A stretch of DNA of 64,000 nucleotides from JACVCJ01 sp052437175 (GCA_052437175.1 JBQVOK010000004.1:1-64000), one strand, 5' to 3'. Shown: positions 9,533 through 18,712, numbered from the stretch's first letter. The notes: generated by a model not told the origin, from the sequence alone. Made by a program: numbers and translations.

Positions 9533-9554
9533 AAAAAAAGCGCCTCAGGGGCGC
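9533..9554 (-). terminator. Terminator of the DUF6580 gene
   Basis: On the minus strand, GCGCC and GGCGC form a 5-bp stem with a 5-base loop followed by seven Ts. It lies between the DUF6580 stop and the metallo-hydrolase start. Confidence 0.7.
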
Positions 9555-9562
9555 CTCAAATA

Positions 9563-10159
9563 TTATGCGGTCTGTGTGCGGAAAACCGTTTTGCTGACCA
9601 GGGCATGCGCCCCGAAAAGCAGTCCGTTAAAGAACAGGTCGCCCACGATGCCGTTCAGGAAGAAACTTCCGGCAATTTCGTTGTTGTAAAAAGGAATGCC
9701 CGCGTACAGCGATTGCAGCAGTCCGCTCAGGTCATTGCTGTACAGGTTGCCGATATCGATGATCCAGGCTGCCGTATTGGTAAGCAGGTAAAACAGCAGG
9801 GAGCCGCTCAGGGAGAACAGTACCACTTTGGGCGCCGTTACTTTATTCATAAACAGGCCCAGTGCACCCACCAGCATCAGGGAGGCATATACGAAATAGG
9901 GCGTTACCGAGGCAAAATATTCCAGTACGGTGGTATGTTCCTTCTGCACGGTAAGATTCACCAGTACATCGCTGAATACGATAGCCAGCAGCGGCATCAG
10001 GAACCCCAGCCATTTGTTGCGGCTGTTGGCAACCCCGTACAGGGCCATGGCACACAGCGGCGTAAAATTGAACGGATGGGGAACAAGACGTGCAAAAGAC
10101 ACGGTAAGCAGGGAAATTCCGATAAGTAATGCCGTTTGATTTCGGTTCATAGCAAGCAT
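9563..10159 (-). CDS. DUF6580-family integral membrane protein
   Basis: A 198-residue hydrophobic protein with about five membrane segments. The N-terminal pattern (FARLVPHPFNFTPLCAMALYG) and the second helix with LAIVFSDVLVN match the DUF6580 family, which resembles small-molecule uptake components but has no proven role. Two ATGs are possible, at 10159 and 10150. A perfect TACATTTG promoter element ends 11 bases before the first. It is followed by its own terminator and so is probably monocistronic. Confidence 0.8.
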   Translation of the reverse strand: MLAMNRNQTALLIGISLLTVSFARLVPHPFNFTPLCAMALYGVANSRNKWLGFLMPLLAIVFSDVLVNLTVQKEHTTVLEYFASVTPYFVYASLMLVGALGLFMNKVTAPKVVLFSLSGSLLFYLLTNTAAWIIDIGNLYSNDLSGLLQSLYAGIPFYNNEIAGSFFLNGIVGDLFFNGLLFGAHALVSKTVFRTQTA

Positions 10160-10170
10160 AAAGTTTGGTA

Positions 10171-10178
10171 CAAATGTA
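10171..10178 (-). promoter_or_regulatory. -7 element TACATTTG of the DUF6580 gene
   Basis: A perfect match to TAnnTTTG on the minus strand, 11 bases before the ATG at 10159. No clear -33 TTTG was found at the expected distance. Confidence 0.5.
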
Positions 10179-10202
10179 CATTTTTAAACGATGTGCCGAA
10201 AA

Positions 10203-10234
10203 TTTGTTGTGCAGGAGAGTATGTTGTACCTTTA
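10203..10234 (+). promoter_or_regulatory. Promoter of the HD-cyclase gene
   Basis: TTTG (10203-10206), 20 bases, then TACCTTTA (10227-10234), one mismatch from the Bacteroidota -7 consensus. The ATG at 10243 follows after 8 bases, which supports that start over the in-frame codon at 10165. Confidence 0.5.
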
Positions 10235-10242
10235 TATCCCGT

Positions 10243-11985
10243 ATGTCGTATAAAACGCCGCTGTATTATAAGGTAAAAGAGTACTGTGAAGACTACCTGG
10301 AACGGAACCTGCCGGCCCGGATGTTCTATCACAATGTGCAGCATACCAAAGATGTGGTGTCCGCTGCCGAAGAGATCGGCCTGGGCGAAAAACTGGAGCC
10401 CGCACAGATGGAGATTCTACTCATTGCCGCCTGGTTCCACGATACCGGCTATTGCGTCAAATACCTGGGGCACGAAGACGAAAGTATGCGCCTGGCCTCT
10501 GAATTCCTGGTGGAAGAAGGATTTCCGCCGGCAAGCGTTGCCAGCGTACTGTCCTGCATCAATGCCACCCGCTACAAGCATGAGCCCGAAAGCAACCTGG
10601 AGGCCTGCATGATCGATGCCGACCGCCTGGGCATGGGCAAGGTGAACTTTACCGAATCGGGCGAACGACTCCGTGCCGAATGGGAAGAATGGCTGGGCAA
10701 ACAGCACAGCGAGAAGGACTGGCTCGAAGTACAGGCCAGCTACCTGAACGAGACCCATTTCTTTACCCATTATGCCGATAAGCACTATACCGTACTCAAA
10801 GAAAAGAACGTAGCCAAGATCAAGAAACTGAAGGAGATCCTGGAAGAAAAGAACGGTTTTACGCAGCGCCTGGGCAAAAAAACACTCAAACGTTCCAAAA
10901 AGGTCATCAAATACGTGCTGCAATCTGCCGCCCTGGGCATGGTGATCTCGTTCACGCTCAATTTTTCTTTCTGGAACATCGATGAGCACCTGGTCATCAT
11001 TTCCATACTGGCCGGGGTCTTTATCGGTATTGTACTGCGTATTTACGAAAAACAATACACCCAGACCCTGGAGGCACACAGTACCTTTGCCGTATCCCTG
11101 GCGGCGCGTACCCTGGCCATGGGCGGCCTTTTTCTTATGTCTATCGTGGTAAGTACCGTTATGTATGCCGTACTGCTCAGTAAAGAGGAATACAACCGCC
11201 TGTATACAAAAAAGATCGAGTTCATATTTTCCACGCCCGAAACCATTTTCCGTTTCATTATTCTTACCCTGCTCATCAGCTTCCTGCTCAACTTTATACG
11301 TCTCACCTCACGTATCCTGGGGCCCCGGGTGCTGATCAACTACGTGCTCGGGCGTTATTTTCGTCCCCGTGCCGAAGAGCGTCTGTTCATGTTCATCGAC
11401 CTGAACAGCTCCACTACCTATGCCGAAATGCTGGGGCCGCACAAGTACCACCAGCTGCTGGTGAACTTCTTTAACGATATTTCGCCCGCCATTACCCGCA
11501 CCAAAGGCGAAATTTACCAGTACGTGGGCGATGAAGTGGTGATCACCTGGGATATTAAAGACGGCATTAAAAAGAACAACTGCATCCGTTGTTATTTCGA
11601 GATGGAAGAGATATTGAGCAAGCTGCGCAACCGCTACGAAGCGGAATTCGGCATACGGCCGGAATTTAAGGCGGGCATCCACGGCGGACGGGTAATTACG
11701 GCCATCGTGGGCAAGCTTAAAAGCGATATCGTGTTCCACGGCGATGTGGTGAACACCAGCGAACGTATCCTGAACCAGTGCCATCCGCTGCATAAAAAGA
11801 TACTGGTGAGCGAATTCGTGGTACGCCGCCTCAAATTATACCCCTACTACGAGGCCGAATTTGTAAGTACGATCAAACTGAAGGGAAAAGAGCGGGACAT
11901 GAGCCTGTACACTATACTGGAAGTGGAACCCGAGCCTAAACAGGCCGCAGAAGCTACAGGTACACAAAATACACCACAGCAATAA
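10243..11985 (+). CDS. HD domain - membrane - class III nucleotide cyclase fusion
   Basis: A 580-residue protein in three parts. Residues ~10-190 form an HD domain with its metal ligands in place (His30 or His34, His66-Asp67 in AAWFHDTGY, Asp125/Asp127). About four membrane helices follow at ~225-360. Residues ~380-560 are a class III adenylate/guanylate cyclase domain with metal-binding Asp386 (FIDLNSS) and Asp430 (YVGDE), plus the transition-state pair Asn504 and Arg508 (VNTSER). The base-recognition lysine that usually precedes the second metal site is Gln426 (YQYVGD). The protein may therefore make a cyclic nucleotide on one side and hydrolyse a nucleotide or phosphate ester with the HD domain. 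Both domains would be cytoplasmic. The start at 10243 is preferred from promoter position and domain length. The 3' end overlaps the convergent small gene by 32 bases. Confidence 0.9.
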   Translation: MSYKTPLYYKVKEYCEDYLERNLPARMFYHNVQHTKDVVSAAEEIGLGEKLEPAQMEILLIAAWFHDTGYCVKYLGHEDESMRLASEFLVEEGFPPASVASVLSCINATRYKHEPESNLEACMIDADRLGMGKVNFTESGERLRAEWEEWLGKQHSEKDWLEVQASYLNETHFFTHYADKHYTVLKEKNVAKIKKLKEILEEKNGFTQRLGKKTLKRSKKVIKYVLQSAALGMVISFTLNFSFWNIDEHLVIISILAGVFIGIVLRIYEKQYTQTLEAHSTFAVSLAARTLAMGGLFLMSIVVSTVMYAVLLSKEEYNRLYTKKIEFIFSTPETIFRFIILTLLISFLLNFIRLTSRILGPRVLINYVLGRYFRPRAEERLFMFIDLNSSTTYAEMLGPHKYHQLLVNFFNDISPAITRTKGEIYQYVGDEVVITWDIKDGIKKNNCIRCYFEMEEILSKLRNRYEAEFGIRPEFKAGIHGGRVITAIVGKLKSDIVFHGDVVNTSERILNQCHPLHKKILVSEFVVRRLKLYPYYEAEFVSTIKLKGKERDMSLYTILEVEPEPKQAAEATGTQNTPQQ

Positions 11986-12238
11986 TACCGAGCAGCATCA
12001 GCAAAAAGATGAGCTTACGCGAGCTTTTGGCAGGATCATACCCGCCACCGAAATGACGGCGGCTCTCCATTTTATCGCGCATACTGCTGCCGCCTTCGTT
12101 TCTGCCGTAGGCTGCGCGGATGCGTTCCCCCGGGTCGCTGAGCGTGTCTACTTCTTCCTCCTCTTTGTAATAAAGCGGTTTGTAGCTGAACTCGCGGGGC
12201 TTGCGCTGTTTGAATATTCCGAATCGTGAAAGTAACAT
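11954..12238 (-). CDS. Small membrane protein with C-terminal anchor
   Basis: A 94-residue protein with a charged N-terminal part (KEEEEVDTLSDPGERIRAAYGR, a GGSSMRDKMESRRHFGG linker) and one C-terminal membrane helix at ~74-93 (KLIFLLMLLGIIAVVYFVY). This predicts a tail-anchored protein with a cytoplasmic head. I recall similar uncharacterised proteins in Chitinophagaceae genomes but know no function. It overlaps the end of the cyclase gene by 32 bases on the opposite strand. Codon use and the sharp soluble/membrane division argue that it is real. Confidence 0.7.
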   Translation of the reverse strand: MLLSRFGIFKQRKPREFSYKPLYYKEEEEVDTLSDPGERIRAAYGRNEGGSSMRDKMESRRHFGGGYDPAKSSRKLIFLLMLLGIIAVVYFVYL

Positions 12239-12394
12239 GACGTTAAATACTTGTTACAAATATAACGATAAATCGGCGTTTTTCGTTTATAAAACAAGGC
12301 AGACCTTTGCGTATACGTAACGGAAAGCCCTGAAATTCACAAAGGGCTATGAATTAAAAAAAGCGAAAATTCCCGTCGGCCTTGCGGCTCCTGT

Positions 12395-12402
12395 TATTTT
12401 TG
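12395..12402 (+). promoter_or_regulatory. -7 element TATTTTTG of the GH3 fusion gene
   Basis: A perfect TAnnTTTG match ending 20 bases before the ATG at 12423. No clear TTTG lies at the usual upstream spacing. Confidence 0.4.
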
Positions 12403-12422
12403 TAAAAAGGATTGTTTGTTCT

Positions 12423-15362
12423 ATGAATGGTGCATTAGGAATATTTCTGGGTTTGTCGGTACTGATGGGCAACGCCCGTAAAGAGATCGGGTATCGCGAG
12501 CGTTTTCAGCTGAACCGCTACGCTTCGGACAGGGAACGCGTATGGGTCGATTCTGTTTTTAATGCACTTACGCCCACGCAGCGCGCTGCACAACTGCTTA
12601 TGGTGCCGACTTACAGCAACAAGACCGAAAAGGCCTATACCGAAACGGAACAGCTGGTGGAACGCCTGCAACCGGGCGGCGTTATCTTTTTCCAGGGCAA
12701 TCCGCTGCAACAGGCAAAACTGACCAACCGCTACCAGGCGCGTTCGCGCGTGCCCATGCTGGTGGCCGGTGATTATGAGTGGGGCCTGAGTATGCGGCTC
12801 GACAGCGCTATGCGTTTTCCCTGGCAGATGACCCTGGGCGCCGTGGAAAATACCGAACTGATACGCAGGCTGGGCCTGGAAATGGCCCGTCAGTGCCGCC
12901 GTATCGGGGTGAACGTAAGTTTTTCGCCCGTGCTCGATGTAAACAACAACCCGGCCAATCCCATTATCGGGGCCCGTTCTTTCGGGGAAGACAAGCACAA
13001 CGTGGTGCAAAAGGCCATTGCCCTTACGGCCGGTCTGCAGGAAGGCGGCGTGCTGGCCAGCGGTAAACACTTTCCCGGCCATGGGGATACGGATAAAGAC
13101 TCGCATAAAGACCTGCCCCTGATCCCTTTTTCGCGGCAGCGGCTCGATTCGCTGGAACTCTTTCCCTTTAAGGCCCTGGCCGATGCCGGTATCGGCAGCA
13201 TGATGGTGGCACACCTTTCTGTGCCGGCGCTCGATTCCACACCCAACCTGCCCAGCTCGCTTTCCCGCCGTATCGTAAATGAAAAACTGCGTGTAGAAAT
13301 GGGGTACAATGGGCTTGTTTTTACCGATGCCATGAATATGAAGGGCGTGGCCGACCGTTTTCCTTCCGGCGAAGCTTCCGTACGCGCCCTGGAAGCCGGG
13401 GCCGATGTGCTGCTGATGCCCGAAGACCCTGAAGTGGTGCTTGCCAAAGTGCTCGAAGCCGTGCAGAGCAACCGCCTTTCTTCGGAAGAAATGGAGCAGA
13501 AAGTAAAACGCGTACTGCGTTGTAAATACCGCCTGGGACTCACCCGTCCGCAGACCGTAAAAACGGAAGGTATATACGAAGACCTGTTCACCACCGATGC
13601 CGAATACCTGAACCGCAGCCTGTACGAGAACGCCATGACCCTCATTAAGAATGAGAACGAAATACTGCCCCTGCAAAACCTGGAGACCCAGAAAATAGCG
13701 CTGGTACGCCTGGGTGGCGAAAAAGACGAGGCCTTTCATTCTACCCTGCAGCTGTACTTTCCCATGGTGGCCTTTGATATGCCCGAAGACCGCGATACAA
13801 AGAAAGATGCTGAATTTGTACGTTCGCTCAAAGACTATACTACGGTGATCGTATCGGTACACAAGTCCGATAAAAATCCCTGGAAGAACTATAAGATCTA
13901 CGCCGGCGACTGGGAGTTGGTAAAAAGCATTTCGGAACAGAACAATACCGTTCTTACCGTATTTGCCAATGCCTATTCGTTGCATGCCCTGCCGGAACAG
14001 AACAAGCTGCGTTCCGTGGTAATGGCCTACCAGAACAATGCCTATGCACAGTCGATGGCGGCACAGCTGATCTTTGGCGGTATACAGTCGCGCGGGCACC
14101 TGCCGGTGAGCATCTCGGAGCGCTGGAAGGCCGGTTTCGGGCTCGACAGCCGTATGCCCATCCGCATGAAGTACACCATGCCCGAAGAATTCGGTGTAAC
14201 TTCGGCCCGCCTTAAAAAAGCCGATGAAATTGCACTGGAAGGCATTGCCGCCGGAGCCTACCCGGGTTGCCAGATACTGGCGGCCAAGAACGGTAAGGTG
14301 ATCTACTACAAAAGCTTCGGACACCATACCTATAAAAAGGAGCGCCCGGTGATCAACAGCGATATCTACGACCTGGCTTCCGTTACCAAAGTTACCTCAA
14401 CACTCGGCGCCGTAATGAAAATGTACGACGAGGGGGCCCTGGACCTGAAACAGACCTTTGGCCATTATATTCCCTATGTAAAAGGCACCAATAAAGAGAA
14501 CATACGTGTAGAGGATATACTGACGCACCAGGCCGGGCTCAAAGCCTGGATACCGTTCTACCTGCAGACCATGGACGCTAACAAAAAGCTGCTGCCTGCG
14601 CTGTATTCCCGTACACCGGTTCCGGGCAAGACCAGGCAGGTAGCCGACAGCATGTATATCCTGGATACCTACCGCGACAGTATGTATATCAAAATGTACG
14701 CTTCGCCGCTGGGCGCCCGGGGCAGTTACGTATACAGCGATCTCGGCTTTTACTTTATGCAGGCCATCGTGGAACGCTGGAAAGAAGAACCCCTGGACCA
14801 GATGGTGCAGCAGATGTTTTATAAATCGCTGGGAGCTTATTCCCTGGGCTTTAAACCCCTGGAACGTTTTCCGCGCGACCGTATTGTGCCTACCGAACAG
14901 GAAAATTACTGGCGCAGGCAGCTGATACACGGTTATGTACACGACCAGGGCGCAGCCATGTGCGGCGGGGTGGCCGGGCATGCCGGACTCTTCAGCAATG
15001 CCAACGACCTGGCCAAAATGATGCAGATGTACCTCAATAAAGGCAGCTATGGCGGTGTACGTTACCTGTCAGCAAAAACGGTAGAAGAGTTCAGCAAATG
15101 CCGTTTCTGTGCCAACGGCAACCGCCGGGCCCTGGGCTTTGACCGTGCGCCCAATTCAGGCGGAACGCCCTGCGAGTGCGTTTCCTACAACAGCTACGGG
15201 CATACGGGCTTTACCGGTACTATGGTATGGATGGACCCCGAAACGGGTATCCTGTACGTGTTCCTGAGCAACCGCGTGCATCCCGATGCCGAGAATAAAC
15301 TGCTTATGAACAAAAATATCCGGGCACGTATACAGGAAGTATTCTACAGTGCCCTGCAGTAA
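12423..15362 (+). CDS. GH3 beta-N-acetylhexosaminidase fused to a serine beta-lactamase-fold domain
   Basis: A 979-residue protein. An N-terminal hydrophobic stretch (GALGIFLGLSVLMG) suggests export. Residues ~40-390 are a NagZ-type glycoside hydrolase family 3 domain with the loop KHFPGHGDTDKDSH (catalytic His216 with its Asp partner) and nucleophile Asp302 in FTDAMNMKG. Residues ~400-580 form the GH3 C-terminal sandwich. Residues ~600-975 are a class C beta-lactamase/PBP-fold domain with SVTK (Ser653, Lys656), a YSDLG motif in the YxN position and GHTGFTG in the KTG position. Bacteroidota commonly carry this fusion. It should cut GlcNAc-anhydroMurNAc or similar muropeptides and probably hydrolyse a peptide or ester bond of the same substrate. 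A terminator follows. Confidence 0.93.
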   Translation: MNGALGIFLGLSVLMGNARKEIGYRERFQLNRYASDRERVWVDSVFNALTPTQRAAQLLMVPTYSNKTEKAYTETEQLVERLQPGGVIFFQGNPLQQAKLTNRYQARSRVPMLVAGDYEWGLSMRLDSAMRFPWQMTLGAVENTELIRRLGLEMARQCRRIGVNVSFSPVLDVNNNPANPIIGARSFGEDKHNVVQKAIALTAGLQEGGVLASGKHFPGHGDTDKDSHKDLPLIPFSRQRLDSLELFPFKALADAGIGSMMVAHLSVPALDSTPNLPSSLSRRIVNEKLRVEMGYNGLVFTDAMNMKGVADRFPSGEASVRALEAGADVLLMPEDPEVVLAKVLEAVQSNRLSSEEMEQKVKRVLRCKYRLGLTRPQTVKTEGIYEDLFTTDAEYLNRSLYENAMTLIKNENEILPLQNLETQKIALVRLGGEKDEAFHSTLQLYFPMVAFDMPEDRDTKKDAEFVRSLKDYTTVIVSVHKSDKNPWKNYKIYAGDWELVKSISEQNNTVLTVFANAYSLHALPEQNKLRSVVMAYQNNAYAQSMAAQLIFGGIQSRGHLPVSISERWKAGFGLDSRMPIRMKYTMPEEFGVTSARLKKADEIALEGIAAGAYPGCQILAAKNGKVIYYKSFGHHTYKKERPVINSDIYDLASVTKVTSTLGAVMKMYDEGALDLKQTFGHYIPYVKGTNKENIRVEDILTHQAGLKAWIPFYLQTMDANKKLLPALYSRTPVPGKTRQVADSMYILDTYRDSMYIKMYASPLGARGSYVYSDLGFYFMQAIVERWKEEPLDQMVQQMFYKSLGAYSLGFKPLERFPRDRIVPTEQENYWRRQLIHGYVHDQGAAMCGGVAGHAGLFSNANDLAKMMQMYLNKGSYGGVRYLSAKTVEEFSKCRFCANGNRRALGFDRAPNSGGTPCECVSYNSYGHTGFTGTMVWMDPETGILYVFLSNRVHPDAENKLLMNKNIRARIQEVFYSALQ

Positions 15363-15387
15363 AAGCAAAAGAAAATAAGGTATAACA

Positions 15388-15417
15388 AAAAAGTCCCGCA
15401 GAACGGGACTTTTTTTA
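15388..15417. terminator. Bidirectional terminator between the GH3 fusion and sucD
   Basis: A 7-bp stem (AGTCCCG/CGGGACT) with a 5-base loop is flanked by an A-run and a T-run, between convergent genes. Confidence 0.85.
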
Positions 15418-15436
15418 TGAAGTATGTTTTTATGTA

Positions 15437-16318
15437 TTAAGCGTGTACGCCCATTACTTCGGCTACTTTTTTGCCGATATCGGCGGGGGAGGCCACTACG
15501 TGGATACCGCACTCGCCCATGATGCGCATTTTGGCTTCGGCCGTATCGTCGGCACCGCCTACGATGGCTCCGGCATGGCCCATTCTGCGGCCTTTGGGCG
15601 CAGTTTGTCCGGCAATGAAACCGATCACCGGTTTTTTGTTGCCGGTTTCCTTGATCCAGCGGGCAGCTTCTGCTTCCAGGCTACCGCCGATCTCACCGAT
15701 CATAACGATGGCGTCGGTCTCCGGATCGTTCATGAACAGTTCAACGGCCTGTTTGGTGGTAGTACCGATGATGGGGTCGCCGCCGATACCGATGGCTGTA
15801 GAGATACCCATGCCGGCTTTTACTACCTGGTCGGCAGCTTCGTAGGTAAGCGTACCCGATTTGGATACGATACCGATGCGGCCTTTTTTGAATACGAAAC
15901 CGGGCATAATACCCACTTTGGCTTCGTCGGAGGTGATCACACCCGGGCAGTTGGGCCCGATGAGCGTAACGTTTTTACCGTTGAGGTAATTCTTAACGGC
16001 CACCATATCTTTTACCGGGATGCCCTCGGTAATACATACAATTACTTTAATACCCGCTTCGGCAGCTTCCATAATGGCGTCGGCCGCAAATGCAGGCGGA
16101 ACAAAAATGATACTTACATTGGCCTGGGCGCCGGCAACGGCGTCGGCAACGGTATTGAAAACCGGTTTGCCCAGGTGCTCGCTGCCACCCTTACCCGGGG
16201 TAACACCGCCCACTACATTGGTACCGTAGGCAATCATCTGCTCGGCATGGAATGTACCTTCCTTACCCGTAAAACCCTGTACGATTATCTTAGAATCTTT
16301 GTTTACCAGAACGCTCAT
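15437..16318 (-). CDS. sucD: Succinyl-CoA synthetase alpha subunit
   Basis: A 293-residue protein of normal family length. The N-terminal CoA-binding Rossmann domain holds VQGFTGKEGTFH and GGVTPGKGG. GPNCPG lies mid-protein. The phosphorylated histidine is His248, in RRMGHAGAIVGG. With the beta subunit SucC it interconverts succinyl-CoA and succinate while making ATP or GTP. sucC is not adjacent, at least within this window. The gene stands alone between two terminators, so it is likely transcribed by itself. Confidence 0.97.
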   Translation of the reverse strand: MSVLVNKDSKIIVQGFTGKEGTFHAEQMIAYGTNVVGGVTPGKGGSEHLGKPVFNTVADAVAGAQANVSIIFVPPAFAADAIMEAAEAGIKVIVCITEGIPVKDMVAVKNYLNGKNVTLIGPNCPGVITSDEAKVGIMPGFVFKKGRIGIVSKSGTLTYEAADQVVKAGMGISTAIGIGGDPIIGTTTKQAVELFMNDPETDAIVMIGEIGGSLEAEAARWIKETGNKKPVIGFIAGQTAPKGRRMGHAGAIVGGADDTAEAKMRIMGECGIHVVASPADIGKKVAEVMGVHA

Positions 16319-16430
16319 TGCTGAAATATAAGTTTAATTGACGGCTGCGAATTTATGGCTTTCATTTGATAACGCAAAGCCTTTTTTGCTAAATAATATA
16401 GTTGCCGCAGCGTGCCCCGGAAGCAAAAAT

Positions 16431-16467
16431 AAAAGCCGTCCCGCAGTGAACGGAACGGCTTTTTTAC
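16431..16467 (-). terminator. Terminator of the 731-residue T9SS protein gene
   Basis: AAAAGCCGT pairs with ACGGCTTTTTT around an inner CCG/CGG stem. The minus-strand product is followed by a T-rich run, and the hairpin lies just past the stop at 16493. Confidence 0.75.
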
Positions 16468-16492
16468 ATTGTATTAATGAACGTTTAACGGT

Positions 16493-18688
16493 TTATTGTT
16501 TCACAAAGGAAATGGTCTTGTACATACGTTCAGAGCCCAGCTGTATCATATATACGCCCGGTTTCAGGGCCGAGGCGTCGATGTTGAAGTTAGCGCTGCC
16601 CTGCATAGCCTGCACGGTGTAGTTCTGTAAGGTACGTCCCTGCATATCGGTAATGCGTACCTGGAGTTCCTGGTTCTTCACCGATTCAATGGCCAGGGTG
16701 GCATTATCCTGAACGGGGTTAGGGTACAGGCTTACGCTTACCAGGCTTTCGTTTTCGTCGATACCGGTACAGTTGTTCACCGTTACAATAACCGTATCGC
16801 TGATGGTACAGTTGTAGCTGTCAATCGCTTCTACGATGTATACACCGCTCTCCGTTACCGGGAAGGCGTTGTAGTTGTTGTTCACATTGTTCCAGGTATA
16901 AGAGCTGTAACCCAGTCCGGCAAACAGTACCACGGGACCCACTGAGTCGCAGCTGATCCGGTCGGGGCCCAGGTCGATGGTATTCACCACTACTTCTACT
17001 TCGCTGTAGCAACCCAGGCTGTTGCTGGTAAGTACGGTACTGCTGAAGGTTCCGTCTGCAAAACCCATGGTTTCGAGGTTCCCGCCAAAGGTGCCGGAGC
17101 CGCCTTCATGGTGGAAATACCAGCGGTTGTTCCAGGGAGAGAAGGTAAAGGACGAGAGATCGTTTACCCCGCTTGTAAAGTCGATCACGGTAGTTTCGTT
17201 ACCGGTGGTCAGGTTGCGGCGGCGGATCTCATTGCCCGAACCGTCCCAGGAGCGGTACAGTACGTGGAAGTCCAGTCCGTCGTATTCTAGCACGCCCCAG
17301 TCGCTCCAGTTCTCCGAACCGTAGAGGGTCATTGCCGAGTGGTCGCCCATGTCCTGCACGCTGAAGTCGTTCAGGCTGATCACGTAAATGTGTCCGTCGG
17401 CATTGCTGTATACACCAACAAAACCGTAGCCGGCAAAGATACCGGAACCGTAGTCCACCTGGAAGGGGATATCGATCGGGGTGATGACGCCGGTAAAGTT
17501 CATGTTCACATCCAGTCCCTGTAGGGCATCTACCGTCATAAAGCTGTTGTTGTAGTTGGGGTTGTCGTTATCGGTGGTGCTCCACAAAGAGAACAGTTCG
17601 CCGGTCTCCAGGTCACTGAAAAGAGCGTCGCGGATGGGCAGGGATACCTGGTTGGCCAGGTTGGAGGCATCGGCACGTACGGTATTGTTGTCACCTACCA
17701 CGTAAACGTAGTTGGGTGTAATGGCAATACCGCCGCGGTCGTCACCGGAAGTGTTATTGTGGTCTGCGATCTGGGCATTGGCCGTAGTGAGGGAGTTTAC
17801 ACCAAAAGAAGACGTGGTACTCAAACGGGCCACATAATAACTGGTTGTCTGGTCTATCGGGTTCGCGTTCACTACATTGCCTGAGTCTACCACCTGCGTA
17901 AGGCCGTTGTTGTAGAACCATACAAAGGTACCGCCGCCATCTACACTGAGTACAGGCGCTGTGCCGGGGCAGGCAACCGTGTCAGATACCATGGGCGCTC
18001 TTAAGATACGTATCGGACGGCTGAAGGTAGTGGTACAGCCGATTCCGTCGGTAGCCGTATAGGTGATCATATTTACGCTTCCGGGCAGCAGTGTGGCCGG
18101 GCTAAAGGTATTGCCCGTAACGCCGGGGCCGCTGAAGGTACCTCCGGCAGGCTGACCGGTAAGTGTGATGCCGTTGTCGTATTTACAGAACAGGGAGTCG
18201 CTCAGGGTAAAGAAAGCGAGGTTCTGCGGAACGCCGGCAATACAGAAATTGTATTTGATGCGGCACTGGAAATACGAGGCCGTACAGTTCCCCGGGTCTA
18301 CATCGGTAGTGGGGGCAAAGGAAAAACTTACGTTGTTGCCCGTAGCCAGCCAGGTATCGATGTTGAGGGCGTTGAAGGGGATCTCGACCGAGTCCAGCCC
18401 GCTGCAGTCCATACCGTTGCTGTACGGTCCGGCCTGACCAATGGTGTTTCCGCCTTCGTCGGTTACGGTAATGTATTCCACGTTATCGCCGAAGTCGCCG
18501 TCAATGTATACCACCAGCGTTCCGGTGCCCCAGCCGCCGCCGGGAATAGCGGTAAAGGTAGAAGTAAAGGTCTGGCCATAGCCCGTAATGTACTGCTTGG
18601 CCGTTGTATCACTTACATAAACCTGTGCGTAAAGCCCCGTTGAGATAAAGAGCAGGGCAAAGCTCATCAATTTGTAAAGTAGTTTCAT
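16493..18688 (-). CDS. Secreted T9SS cargo protein, type A sorting domain
   Basis: A 731-residue protein with a signal peptide (MKLLYKLMSFALLFISTGLYA, cut before Gln). Residues ~25-145 form a beta-sandwich of unknown type (GDFGDNVEYITVTDEGG). Several Ig-like segments follow. A middle region (~300-560) has repeated strand pairs like a propeller (YVYVVGDNN, GHIYVISLNDF). The last ~75 residues are the T9SS type A domain, starting SLYPNPVQDNATL and ending LKPGVYMIQLGSE...FVKQ. It should cross the outer membrane by T9SS and be released or bound to A-LPS. No catalytic motif was recognised, so adhesion or matrix roles are likely. Confidence 0.9.
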   Translation of the reverse strand: MKLLYKLMSFALLFISTGLYAQVYVSDTTAKQYITGYGQTFTSTFTAIPGGGWGTGTLVVYIDGDFGDNVEYITVTDEGGNTIGQAGPYSNGMDCSGLDSVEIPFNALNIDTWLATGNNVSFSFAPTTDVDPGNCTASYFQCRIKYNFCIAGVPQNLAFFTLSDSLFCKYDNGITLTGQPAGGTFSGPGVTGNTFSPATLLPGSVNMITYTATDGIGCTTTFSRPIRILRAPMVSDTVACPGTAPVLSVDGGGTFVWFYNNGLTQVVDSGNVVNANPIDQTTSYYVARLSTTSSFGVNSLTTANAQIADHNNTSGDDRGGIAITPNYVYVVGDNNTVRADASNLANQVSLPIRDALFSDLETGELFSLWSTTDNDNPNYNNSFMTVDALQGLDVNMNFTGVITPIDIPFQVDYGSGIFAGYGFVGVYSNADGHIYVISLNDFSVQDMGDHSAMTLYGSENWSDWGVLEYDGLDFHVLYRSWDGSGNEIRRRNLTTGNETTVIDFTSGVNDLSSFTFSPWNNRWYFHHEGGSGTFGGNLETMGFADGTFSSTVLTSNSLGCYSEVEVVVNTIDLGPDRISCDSVGPVVLFAGLGYSSYTWNNVNNNYNAFPVTESGVYIVEAIDSYNCTISDTVIVTVNNCTGIDENESLVSVSLYPNPVQDNATLAIESVKNQELQVRITDMQGRTLQNYTVQAMQGSANFNIDASALKPGVYMIQLGSERMYKTISFVKQ

Positions 18689-18712
18689 AATGGATTTTGT
18701 TTTTCACTATAG

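Noticed and set aside
12435..14327. An open frame of 630 codons antisense to the GH3 fusion gene
   Set aside because: It is a shadow of a GC-biased coding sequence, with no domain or start signal.
15443..16324. An open frame on the plus strand mirroring sucD almost exactly
   Set aside because: sucD is unmistakable; the mirror frame has no recognisable motif.
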